DNA of 64,000 bases from Tridacna crocea. Its lineage: Eukaryota > Mollusca > Bivalvia > Cardiida > Cardiidae. The stretch lies in assembly GCA_943736015.1 (NCBI GenBank), contig OX031058.1, forward strand, positions 17,757,001 to 17,821,000, in the 5' to 3' direction. Under the pieces are notes generated by a model, which had not been told where the DNA came from, searched no databases, and was given only the letters and a program-made list of their open reading frames with translations. Shown piece after piece: positions 52,500 to 62,999 of this stretch; the stretch's first letter is position 1; each line of letters opens with the position of its first letter. A program made the translations under genes and the position numbers.

Positions 52500-52775
52500 G
52501 CATGATATAGACCGGACAATGTGGATCGAAGATCGGTCTACACTTCGGTGTGTCCCGATCTCGATCCACTTTGGCCGAAAATACATCTTATTTCCCGAAT
52601 CGCCTTACAAATGAAAAAAATAAACATTTTTTTGTATCTGATTATTTTGTAAATCTAAATAACTAACATTAAACTTTTGTGTTGTACTGCCCGGCCATAT
52701 CGATTTTTCGAACGGTGTGGATCGAGATCATACTACACATAAAGTGCGGTCGGATCTACGGTCAACACTGTGAGA
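52500..52775. mobile_element. Two diverged family B-like hairpins
   Basis: GGACAATGTGGATCGAAGAT pairing with ATCTCGATCCACTTTGGCC, and a second around ACACATAAAGTGCGGTC. Confidence 0.5.
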
Positions 52776-53224
52776 TGAAATCTAATTTTCGATTTGATAA
52801 GGAAAATGAAACTGCAGCATTTGGTTTTTTCTTTTGGTTTCTACTTTTGGTTGAAATGATTTAAAACTTATTGTTTTTTTTTTACTTTTTTCCTATTAGT
52901 AGTTAAGGCGTTAATAATGATAGTTATATTCACTCTCCAAAGTTGGATTTAAAAGAAAAAAAAAAGTACGGAAAAAAAAAAAACTTTATAGAAGTCGATT
53001 TGAAAACATTGATACAGAAATTACATCAATCTCAACAGGATCATATGAAATTAATTATTTGAAAGACAGAGTAGAATTTTCCACGTCTATATGAATATAC
53101 ACGCAACATTTCTTGGTTTACTGTCGGTTGTTTATATTTATTATATATACATTGTATGTGACGAGATACATGTATTTGTATAAGTCAATAAAATCTATCA
53201 TCATCATGATCCAAAGGAGAGTGT

Positions 53225-53453
53225 TTAACCCTTTACCTGATATGCCAATTGGAGGCTCTTGCATTTCAGCAGCAAATAATGATATGATGTCAAAATATTG
53301 ACAAAAAAGGATACAAATATCTGACTGAGTGGAAAACATTGTGGGAAAAGGAGAAATTGCTCGTTACGAGCAATTTCTCCTTTTCCCACAATGTTTTCAA
53401 AAGCTGTCTGTTTATGCTACGTCAAATTGAGTATCTATGGAGTACAGGGTTAA
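53225..53453. mobile_element. Family A element, GCTCG-centre subfamily
   Basis: TTAA at both ends, perfect hairpin 53331-53400, inverted relative to 16832-17061. Confidence 0.9.
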
Positions 53454-53759
53454 TACATACACAAAGACAAACACCCACATACTCACCCAGCCTCACCCAC
53501 TGCCTCGACCCCCAAACACTCGCCCGTCTTTAGGATTAAAAAAACCGTGACTGATAGATAAACCAAGGGAGATAACTACTCTCACCTTGTGCAGATACAG
53601 GTCACGATTTTTCTCACATTTCATAACCTTTTCACAAAGTCTGGTACTTAAATGCTCAATGGCGATTAAACATTGCGTGTAATAAAATGCATTGAAATAT
53701 AATTCCTACCATTTTAATGTGAAGAAGACAAAAAGTTATTGTTATATTTCTACTTTTAC

Positions 53760-53914
53760 TCTAACCATGACACGGCAAAGTCCCTATACCGTATGATTTC
53801 TGGCTCTTGATGAGGAGCTTTTTCAATTTCAAATTTTGAGTTATGTTCATTTTGTCGTCTGTAAGTGTTTTTGATTTGGACCATTTAAAATTTTGTCGTT
53901 TGGTAAAGGGTTAA
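53760..53914. mobile_element. Family A right half
   Basis: TTGTCGTTTGGTAAAGGG followed by TTAA; hairpin lost. Confidence 0.55.
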
Positions 53915-53959
53915 GTAAAAAATTTTACTTGACTGTTGTACCCAAAAGTTCTAGAAGAC

Positions 53960-54182
53960 AGAAAATAAAATTCCAGCTAACCACTCTCAAGAAATTTCTT
54001 AGTCTTACTAGTAATCTCTAGACTGATTTTCTAAATTTGAGAGTATCGCAACTTCTGATTGGATAAACATTTGGTTTAGCCAATCAGAAGTTGTGTTACA
54101 TTCAAATTTCGGCAAATTTAGGAAAAAAAAGGGGGGGACCAAAAATATTTTTTTCTAAAGCATGGTGGATGAATACGAGCCC
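53960..54182. mobile_element. Family E element, diverged
   Basis: Hairpin CAACTTCTGATTGGATAAAC with complement, right tip GGTGGATGAATACGAGCCC. Confidence 0.65.
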
Positions 54183-54189
54183 GGTTTAT

Positions 54190-54290
54190 CGGAAGCTCGT
54201 TGGGTAACTCACAGTACTTGGGACCAAAGAGCCGCTGGGTCGAATCCTCTTCTCGTCACGACAGGATTGATACCTATCTCATCACTGAGC
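54190..54290 (+). repeat. tRNA-like sequence, possible SINE head
   Basis: Box B-like GGGTCGAATCC at 54239; box A weak. Confidence 0.3.
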
Positions 54291-54544
54291 CATATCTCGA
54301 TGATAATTCTGTGGGAAAGGAGCCTGTGTGTAAAGTGTGTAAAGTGATGGAAAATGCAAACCAAAGAAAACATGTATATGTGCACTGGATATGAGGTACG
54401 CGAGAAGCCGAATCAGTGCTGATAAGGGGGTTTATACAGCGTGCAAAGAAACAAAAAATCTTAAACGATGTTTTATCTTTATTTAGTGATTAACTAGTTA
54501 ACAGATTTATGTTAAATACAACAAATACTTCAACACTATAAACA

Positions 54545-54813
54545 AATACAATAGAGCTATGCCCTGACAAAAGGGGGCTAAATGAACCTCCGTGATGCAT
54601 GATACAAAGTAGGTCAATACAATATTATACATCCCCAATTTCGTTTTGTGTAACAATATACTGAATCATAAGGTGCACTGGTCCTCGGACATTCCGGGAA
54701 TTTACCACTATCGAAAAGTTTTGGCCAAGGTCAGCCTGCGCGGACTGCGCAGGCTGACCTGGGCCGAAACTTTTCGCAGATGCATTAATCCCCCTTTTCA
54801 CAGAGCATGGCTC
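54545..54813. mobile_element. Family C element, complete
   Basis: Ends GAGCTATGCCCTGACAAAAG and CTTTTCACAGAGCATGGCTC, perfect core hairpin at 54728-54768. Confidence 0.85.
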
Positions 54814-54825
54814 ATTTACATTTTA

Positions 54826-55110
54826 TCAATCCTCTGAGAAAAGGGAGTTCAATGTATCTAAAAAAATATCAACCCATTTTAGCCATACGCAGACCACCAT
54901 GGCTGACATAGATTGAAACCTTTTGCAGTGTGTCACTTTTTTTTTCATGTCAAATGACCATACAGCCTCATTGTTTAGTTGGATTTTAGAGCAATGGATT
55001 TTAATCACATTATGTATCCATAATTATGTGATGACTTGCTTGGTATTAAATATCACGGAGATAAATCAGACCTCCTTTCTTCAGGCCACAGCTCCTTTTA
55101 ATATAACGGT
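54826..55110. mobile_element. Family C element, diverged
   Basis: CCTCTGAGAAAAGGGAG tip and TGATGACTTGCTTGG inner segment as in 22945-23215. Confidence 0.5.
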
Positions 55111-55252
55111 TTATATCTAGATGTGTGTAAGTGATAATTGTCATTTAAAAATACTCAATCTTTATTGGGGGACATAATTCTAGACAGACAAGTCTATTTT
55201 GAGAGTATTTGCGGAAGACATATGAAATAAGAGTCATGCTCTGCTAGAAAGG

Positions 55253-55741
55253 AGCTTATTATTATACTGCAAAGAAATTTCTCGTGATCTGATTGGTTAA
55301 AATGCCGGAAACATATATCATGCTCCTTGGCAAAAAAAACACGCAAAACCAGTTTCCCTTTTGAGTACCCCGTAAACATCATTACAACACAACATCCAAA
55401 ATGGCGGCGTCGATTGATCACTAGACTGCACATTTATGCACAAAATTGCACGTTTTAGTGACGTCAGTTTTCATTAAATTGGGGCACTCAGAAAGGAATT
55501 TCTATTTCGTCAGCATACTCGATTCGTGAAATTATAAAACAGGAGTATTTCGCTTAATGTGCTTTGCAAGGTTAAAAATTTGCAGTATAATAAATTCGTT
55601 GAACGGTCAGGTGGAAAGGGACTGAAACTTGTTCACGGCTGTGGTGAATAATGTCGCCACCTGGTCTTCGGCTCCGGGCGACATGATTAACCACAGCCCT
55701 GAACACGTTTCCAAGTCCCCTGCCACCTGACCGTACAACTA
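55253..55741. mobile_element. Family K composite element, copy 1
   Basis: ATTATACTGCAAAG inverted at 55580 closes the first part; then a foldback from ACGGTCAGGTGG to CCACCTGACCGTACAAC. Second copy at 59998-60499. Confidence 0.8.
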
Positions 55742-55895
55742 ATAATGCATCTGTAAAAAGCATAGGCCAAGGACAGCCTTGGCATTCCATGCAGGCTGCC
55801 CTGGATCGTAACATATTTGCCTAATGTTGATTTTCTGCTTGTCAAAGGATTAGTCTACCTAACGAAAATGCATCAAGCCCCATTTTGTTAGAGCA
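55742..55895. mobile_element. Family C element, diverged
   Basis: AATGCATCTGTAAAAAGC, weak hairpin, CCCCATTTTGTTAGAGCAGG. Confidence 0.5.
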
Positions 55896-55968
55896 GGGCT
55901 CTCGTGTTTAAAATCACAAATGAAAATCTCAACAATTTTTGTGTGTTGCTAGCCATTTAGTAACCAGT

Positions 55969-56522
55969 TTAAAGGTGGCCCTTCAGAATTTGGGACGAAA
56001 ATTGTACAAAAGTGCAAAACAATCATTCTTACACTCCCAAAGCCTTTCAATTTTCATTCATAAAACCCGAGTAGTCGAACACCGTCCGACAACACGAGAA
56101 ATAAGAGATTTACTACAGCCCAGGTCGACACCGACGGGAGACACGTTCTATTTTTAGATGATCAGTTCGCTCATTTACATACAGGAATACACAGACGAGG
56201 TTTCAAACATGGCGTCCGAAGAAGACATTATGGAAAATAATTATTACATATTTGTTATGTAATGGAATTTAAGCGTTATGAGCCAAGTGCCAGTCACCTG
56301 GCATTCCCAAAATGCTTTATTGATTTTTGGCGCGAAATTTAAAAATACCTTAAGAGACTACATAGCCTTTTAAGGGAACACCATAATTTTTTTTTTTTTT
56401 TTTTTTGTAATTTTATGAATTTTAATTATTGATGATTTGTATTATTTTTTCATATGAATTTCAGTGATATATATATTTTTTAATTTGGTGAGATGTAAAA
56501 TTTCTAAATACCCACCTTTAAA
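55969..56522. mobile_element. Family I element, copy 2
   Basis: Ends TTAAAGGTGG and CCACCTTTAA; matches 1716-2237 throughout, with a longer T tract at 56390. Confidence 0.8.
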
Positions 56523-56737
56523 GACAATAACATTACATGTATGCTCAATTTTCAGTGTAAGTAAAAACAAAAACAGTTGAACAAGCCACCGGAAAAGGAG
56601 TCTGCAACCTCATTCTAAGACTAGCTCTCTGATTGGCTGAGATGTTTTGAGAGAAAATGAGGAAGAGACAAACAGGGATATAGTGCTTAATTATGTGACG
56701 CTACAAATCAAAATGGCAGCATCTAGTTTTCGGTTTA

Positions 56738-57108
56738 AGATAGTAAGCTCCTAATGGAAAACAGCTATTTCCACTATAATATTACAAAATTCGTTATAAT
56801 TAAAAAATGAGTATTATTGTACTACTTTCAACGAGCCATTTTTTCCCCTTTTTTTCTTAATGGAATTATCATTTATAAATCTAACACCACTACATTCTCA
56901 TAACAAAGGTATGTAATAATCGCCTCTCTTTTCAAGAAACTAACAAATGTATCAACAAATAATTCCAAGATAGACATCAAAGGATTTTTTGTTTGGTTAC
57001 AAATTGTTTAAAATGATGCAATAAAGATATTTAGTAAAAGTAGAAATGTGCAAAATATATCAGTATAAATCCATACTTATCAACTAATAAGAAATTCTAT
57101 TCCATGTT
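56738..57108. repeat. Family N repeat, copy 2
   Basis: Matches 31881-32192 in the same orientation. Confidence 0.65.
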
Positions 57109-57129
57109 GTTCTAAAAGCGTTAGGGTGG

Positions 57130-57515
57130 TAATACCTTAATTCTTCAGTACGCTAAAATGTCAGATATGACCGAATTGAAAGCATTTGCGGACGACTGAG
57201 TAAATTAAACTGAAAACTTAAATCGTATGTTCATAAACGTTATAGGAAAAGGAAGAATGTTGATAAACTGTGTGTCGGGGTCGTTAAATATCGAGTCTGA
57301 GAGGAAAAGGTTTAACTCTTTACCACAAGACTTTAACTCTTTACCACAAGACACAATTTAGACTGGTCCATATTGAAAGCATTTGCAGTCGACAACATAA
57401 ATGTGACTTAAAAATTGAAATTTGCTTAACGAACGGAAGAAAACATCGCATAATGTTTTCAAAAGGCATCTTTCACACGGTCGTTAAAAATTGGGATTGA
57501 GAAGAAAGGGCTTAA
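57130..57515. mobile_element. Two adjacent family A elements, second with collapsed hairpin
   Basis: In the second, the hairpin is reduced to GAAAACATCGCATAATG; CTTTACCACAAGAC is repeated in tandem at its left end. Confidence 0.6.
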
Positions 57516-57519
57516 GAAG

Positions 57520-58070
57520 CATATGAGGCGGGTGAAAATGGGCTTCTCTATCCAATCAAAAAAGAAACTCCACGAATCATCAGCAAAAGTCTCTTGGCAT
57601 GAATTAGGTAACAAAGTAAAATGATGTCGTGTGACCATCGGCCGTAACGTTTCAAATTTTGAGAAATACTTAAAGTGTTCTATCGTTTGTATTCATATGT
57701 TAATGCCAATTTATGCAGATTATCCAAATTTTCAATAGACTGTCGTCAAATACCTAGGCAGCGAATTAGTTTTTCTGAGGTATCGTGGGCCATATTGTAA
57801 TGACATTGCTTTTATTTCATGTTTAACGTCGAATGGGGATATCTTTGAAAACTATCAAAGAAGGGACCTATTTAAGGCTTCTTGTTGTTCCGTATATTAA
57901 AAAAAACGCTATCTAGTATCACCTTGAAATAATACTTGAACTAACACCTTGTTGTGTTTGTAAGGAACGCTTAGATACTTTTAAGATATCTGTCGAAGCT
58001 ACATATCTAGTACCAGATTGAAATAATACTGGAATTAAAACACCATGATGGTTGCAAGGAAGGCTTGAGT
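57520..58070. other. Unassigned stretch
   Basis: Two related phrases (AATAATACTTGAACTAA and AATAATACTGGAATTAA) suggest a local duplication; no gene. Confidence 0.35.
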
Positions 58071-58077
58071 GCTTCTT

Positions 58078-58298
58078 TTAACCCTTTACTCCACAGATAC
58101 TCATATTGCTTGTAGGAGCCTTTGGAAAACATTGTGGCAAAAGGTGAAATTGCTCGTGACGAGCAATTTCACCTTTTGTCACAATGTTTTCTATGCTATC
58201 AAAAGGTGTCATATACACATAAGAAACAGTTTCATCCTTGCTATTATTAAGGGTCGATTAGAGATACCATAGAAATGCCTTATGACGTAAAGGGTTAA
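58078..58298. mobile_element. Family A element, GCTCG-centre subfamily
   Basis: TTAA at both ends, near-perfect hairpin 58122-58192, close relative of 17543-17771. Confidence 0.9.
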
Positions 58299-58299
58299 A

Positions 58300-59360
58300 A
58301 GATACATCTGTCGGAGGTATTGCTTGAATTGTAACAAGTTCATTTCCTGGCTTAAACAAAATCTACATGTCAGCAACAGCTTCAAAATGTATTGTGATAT
58401 TTAACAGACACTATTAGTGTTTATATAAATATCAGTTTTTATATTTTTGTATTCTAATTTATGTAGATCTAGAGTTATATGTAGATTTTTTTTTCTCTTT
58501 GCTGAAATCATGTAGTAAAAGTCGGTGTACTCACAAGTTTATCATGAATGCATTCTATGACCATGTACTATAAACTGTTTACAAATTATCATTAAGTCTT
58601 CATAATGACGTGTATCTCCAAAAATACGGAGAGACAAAAGTCGATGAATTTCATTTCCTAACTAAATATTAATTTCAACAATTACGAGTATGTAGACACG
58701 AAACGATACCACTTGACAGTATAAACAGTTTTGGCAAAAGTACACATCACTTGTCGACGTCAGTATGACGTACCATACACCTGACCTGGTTTTACATGTC
58801 CACACAACATATATATGTAATTGAGCACACAGCTCCTCATGGGTTGAGCAAAGTTTCAGCTAGTGAACCATCACTTTCATTCTAGAGCATACTTGGTACA
58901 CATTAATCGTACAAACTCTGAAAATGAAAAATAAAGAAATATTCACCCCACACGTGTATCAACTCTACCACAGTAATACGAGTTGGTACCTGGCGACTTT
59001 GAAAACATCCTGCAAGGCACAAATTATCAACATAAGCTTGGGATTAAAACATGATTACATGTAACAGCTTACAAGTAGCAGTTTGTCCTTTTGGCACCTG
59101 CTGCAAGACGCATAATTTCATCCTGATACATACTAGAGCTATCACTAAACGTGATTAAACCCCCCACCACCAACTCCCTGTCACAAAAACAGGTCTTTGT
59201 CACAGAATGCAGAATGGTTTAGTACAAAAGTAAGCGTTGAAAAAAGTTCAAGGGGAGATAATTCAGTAACGATGTTTCTTTACCACCAAATTTTCATTTG
59301 TATGCATGTTGTCTCCTTTCATGACCGGAAAGACACTGTCTTCTCTACATACCAGCCCGA
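58300..59360. other. Unassigned stretch downstream of second calmodulin-like gene
   Basis: No element or exon recognised. Confidence 0.4.
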
Positions 59361-59362
59361 AA

Positions 59363-59368
59363 TTTATT
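59363..59368 (-). terminator. Candidate poly(A) signal of second calmodulin-like gene
   Basis: TTTATT on the plus strand (AATAAA on minus), about 130 nt past the proposed TGA; a second overlapping copy lies 4 nt on. Confidence 0.35.
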
Positions 59369-59495
59369 TATTGTATGTTTTTTTTAATATTTCTGGTATT
59401 ATTGAAGACCTTATTCTGTGCACGTTAAACAAAAGGGAATGGCCGAAGCTAAGTTGTGAGAACTTGTGGAAATTGACGTCAAAAACCTGCAGACT

Positions 59496-59536
59496 TCACA
59501 TTGAAAAGTTTTTTAGTTGAAACACAACTATGAATT
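59496..59536 (-). CDS. Second calmodulin-like gene, probable last exon
   Basis: Minus-strand acceptor ACTACTCCAG, then 41 nt ending in TGA (59496-59498). Joined to the upstream exon it completes Glu at loop IV position 12 and continues [12 protein letters not shown]. The pyrimidine tract is weak; support is the completed EF-hand and the EFI start shared with the other calmodulin-like gene. Confidence 0.45.
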
Positions 59537-59666
59537 CTGGAGTAGTCTTTCTTCAGTGTGTTTAGGTTGATGAGATAAAGAGATTTTGGCAACCAATATG
59601 CAAGCATTAAGAAATGCGGTAAAGATAGATTATTGTGGGGACGATAATATGACAAAACTTGTTCAC

Positions 59667-59912
59667 CTTCATAATTCATCCTGCCGTCAAAATCTATATC
59701 GACCTCTCGGATCATTTCTTCTACTTCTTCTAATGTAAGTTTTTCTCCTAGGTTTATCATACATATTCGGAGCTCCTCGGCGTCTATAAAACCGTTTCCA
59801 TCACGATCAAACATACGGAATGCTTCTTTCAGAGCGTCTTCGTGGTCTTCGTCATCAAACCGTCGACTTGCCACAATGTTCAAAAAGCTTTCAAAGTCTA
59901 GCCCACCAGTCC
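59667..59912 (-). CDS. Second calmodulin-like gene, internal exon (EF-hands II-IV)
   Basis: On the minus strand: acceptor GTACTTTCAG, exon 59912 down to 59667 (246 nt, 81 whole codons), donor GTGAAC. It encodes the end of EF-hand II (TGGLDFESF), the linker, EF-hand III (loop [12 protein letters not shown], canonical) and most of EF-hand IV ([11 protein letters not shown]). In EF-hand II, loop position 12 is Ser and position 5 Thr, so this site probably binds Ca2+ poorly. Both boundaries are phase 1 and coincide with intron positions of the calmodulin-like gene at 12129-36846, but the intron that splits that gene at 29844/35408 is absent. The 5' exons are not in the window. Confidence 0.88.
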
Positions 59913-59997
59913 CTGAAAGTACATGTATGTGAAGATATCAACAGATTGAGGCATGTGCTTTGCGTGATATGTTTGTGTCGTGCTCTGGCAAGAGGGG

Positions 59998-60499
59998 TTT
60001 CATTATTATACTGCGAAGAAATTTCTCGTGATCTGATTGGTTAACATGCCGAGAACATCATACCATGTTCCCTGGCAAAAACCATGTAAAACCAGTTTCC
60101 CTTTTGAGTGTCCCGTAAACATCACTACACTAGCAACACAACATCCAAAATGGCGGCGTCGATCGATCACCAGACTTCACATTTATGCACCAAACTGCAC
60201 GTTTTAGTGACGTCAGTTTCCAGTGACGTCAGTTTTCATTGAATTGGGGTGCTCAGAAGGGAATTTCTATTTCGTCAGCATATACTCGATTCGTGAAATT
60301 ATAAAACAGGAAATTTTGCTTAACACTCTTTGGAAGGGTAAAACCTTGCAGTATAATAAATTCGTTGTACGGTCAGGTGGCAGGGGACTTGGAAACTTGC
60401 TCACGGCTGTGGTGAATCATGTCGCCACCTCACCTTCGGCTCGGGGCGACATGATTAACCACAGCCGTGAACAAGTTTCCTGCCACCTGACCCTACAAC
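59998..60499. mobile_element. Family K composite element, copy 2
   Basis: Same structure as 55253-55741, with a better preserved foldback (GACATGATTAACCACAGC and complement). Lies in the intron upstream of the exon at 59667-59912. Confidence 0.85.
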
Positions 60500-60599
60500 T
60501 AATAATGTATCTACGCAATGGATTGCACCAAGTAAGTCATTACATAATGATGGAAACAAGCAACAAACAACGGCTATATCCTGAGGTAGAATGGTTTTT

Positions 60600-60700
60600 G
60601 AACATGGAGAAATTTTACAAAAAGCCAAATGTTTTGACCAAGGTCGGCCTTTGCGGACTACGCAGGCTGATCTGGCTCGCTATATCTTGCAGCTGCATGG
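60600..60700. mobile_element. Family C remnant
   Basis: ACCAAGGTCGGCCTTTGCGG and CTACGCAGGCTGATC. Confidence 0.5.
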
Positions 60701-60771
60701 CTCGTTTCTGTTTTGGCAACACGAGTAGTGTCTTCTTTCTATTCGTATTTTTGCCGGCTTGATTATTCCTC

Positions 60772-61180
60772 CTTCTTTGCAAGCCAAGGCTGACGATTCA
60801 CTATGCTACTCTACCATTGGCGGATCGAGCTTGATTTTTACATTTCCCGATACGCTTTTTCATTGGATGCAGCCAGCTCTAACTGCAACGAATGAAATCG
60901 CTCGTAGCTTTTCATCTTTGATAAAAATAGAATAAGGTCGCGACCTTGCCAATAGAAGGTAAACATGGTAACCCACTTGGATGTCTGCTTATCGCTTCAT
61001 GTTGAATAATTGTATTCGTAAGCGATTTGTAAAACGATATTTCATTGGCTTTCAGAAATATGATGTAAAGGGGCTAATAACCAGCCTCCAATAGAGGGTG
61101 CATCGCAGGAATCTCGAAATCGGGCTCAATCAGCCAAGGTAAGATCCACGTAGTGATCGTAACCTTGGCTTGCGAAGATG
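60772..61180. mobile_element. Family H element, copy 2, with target duplication
   Basis: Ends CTTCTTTGCAAGCCAAGG and CCTTGGCTTGCGAAGATG. Flanks TTATTCCTC (60763-60771) and TTATTCCCC (61181-61189) agree at 8 of 9. Confidence 0.85.
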
Positions 61181-61344
61181 TTATTCCCCATGCTCTTAAT
61201 TAACTGTGCAACTCATGGACTCTGTTCACGAAAAATTTTACATTAATTTCTCTTTCTTAATCCTTAAACTGGCCATTTGAATGGTTGGACAGGCCAGGTT
61301 GAATGTATCGGGAAACAACGAACCTAAGTTCTTTCACCGAACGG

Positions 61345-61564
61345 AATCTTGACCAAACGACAATATTTTAGATGGGGACAATTTGAAGGCATTTGCAGAC
61401 GACAAAATTTAAAGGGCACAAATGATGGAATTCGTATCAGATAGTATAGAAAACATTGTCGGATAAGGGGAAATGCTGGTTACCAGTACTTTCTCCTTTT
61501 TCCTCAATGCTTTCAAAAGGCCTATTTCTAAGGACCAGTGGAATTGTGTGGTAAACGGATTAAG
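61345..61564. mobile_element. Family A element, degenerate
   Basis: Left tip lost, hairpin at 61447-61513 imperfect, right TTAA at about 61560. Confidence 0.6.
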
Positions 61565-61678
61565 GAGTACGAAAATAACTAAACAAAGACTTTGTGATGA
61601 AAACTTTTGAAGCCCCTGGATCAGCAGCCGATGGGATGCGTATTGCTGTTGTGACATAGATGGATTACCGTCCCTGGG

Positions 61679-61907
61679 TTAACCCATTACCACACAATCC
61701 CTACTTCTGACGCCCCTGAGAAAGAAGCCTTTTGAAAACACTGTAGGAAAAGGAGAAAATGCTGGAAACCAGCATTTTCTCCTTTTCCCACAGTGTTTTC
61801 TACCCTTCCCAGAACAAATTTCAATTTTTCAGTCACTTTTATTTAGTCGTCTGCAAATGCTTTCAATTTGAACCAGTCTAAAATTTTGTTGTTTGGTAAA
61901 GAGTTAA
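61679..61907. mobile_element. Family A element, complete
   Basis: TTAA at 61679-61682 and 61904-61907, near-perfect hairpin 61734-61803, inverted relative to 4327-4564. Confidence 0.9.
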
Positions 61908-62089
61908 CACCTGCTATCCACTTATTTAGTTATGCAGCAGCAGCTGTTTTATGAAAGCGTTGTATCGGAAGAAAGAAAAATTGGTAACGAAGGGAGGAGT
62001 TAGCTGTAAATCTTCGGATTAACACATAAGAGGTTATGGATTTGAATCCCTTGATGATTCGGGTCATCCTTTTGAAAATATCCGCTCTT

Positions 62090-62345
62090 TGTTTCATGCT
62101 TTCCGGTAGGGAATCGAGAAACAGCAGTCGATATTACACGGGTACGACCAGTGAAAATACCGATTTTCGTGTTCTTATTGCCTATGTAAATTGTGCGTGC
62201 CTCACAACTAGATGGAAATATGACGTTATTTACCTTACATTTCTCGCGCTTGACCTAATATTGTAATGCGTTGCTATGCAGGAAGGTACGCCACGGGGGA
62301 AAAAAACGGGAAAAAACTGTACTGGGTTTTGATAAAGCTCCTCCC
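62090..62345. repeat. Family L repeat, copy 2
   Basis: TTTCATGCTTTCCGGTAGGG to TTTTGATAAAGCTCC; matches 24236-24500. Confidence 0.65.
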
Positions 62346-62389
62346 AGAAAGGGTTAAAAGCATGAGATAAATAAAATATTTGTTGTTGT

Positions 62390-62490
62390 TGTTTTTCGGT
62401 AAAATTTATTTCATCTCGTGAACACCATCGGTAATATTTTCACTCGTAGCTGCGCCACTCGTGAAAATATTACCGATGGCATTCACTCAA
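62390..62490. mobile_element. Family M palindrome
   Basis: CACCATCGGTAATATTTTCA and GTGAAAATATTACCGATGG face each other around TCGTAGCTGCGCCAC. Confidence 0.75.
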
Positions 62491-62690
62491 TTTCACTACG
62501 TAGAGAAATGACTCTTGGATCATTTCACTACGAAGAGAAATGACCCGGGTCATTATTCTATGTAGAGAAACGACATTGTAGGGTCATTTCCCTACGTAGA
62601 ATAATGACAGGGTCATTCCTCTATGTAGTGAAATGACCCATGGGTCATTTGGTAGGGAGGGTCATTTCTCTGCATTACACCGACCATAAT
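62490..62690. mobile_element. Family J element, multi-palindromic
   Basis: At least five ACGTAGAGAAATGAC-type units in alternating orientation, ending GGTCATTTCTCTGCATTACA. Confidence 0.75.
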
Positions 62691-62999
62691 TTAGAAATGA
62701 AGCGTATAATTACAGCAGATTGATCAAGTATGGTCCTATTTTCTAATGGCTGTCTTACATTGAAAACAAGGGGAGTTATATTATAAAGTCTTTTCTCGCA
62801 TTCCAACAGTATTTTTTCCCTTTCAAAGGTAGGCAGAATCGTCAAGTCATTCCGACAACATTTTTAATCTAGTGTTAATTCCATCGCTAAAATTATCTTA
62901 TATATTGATGCGCCATTATTAAGTCTAAAATATCATTTCTGCTCATCACATATGTAAGGGATTTTTTAATGGTATTTTACGCTGTGTTCAACGTTAAAT

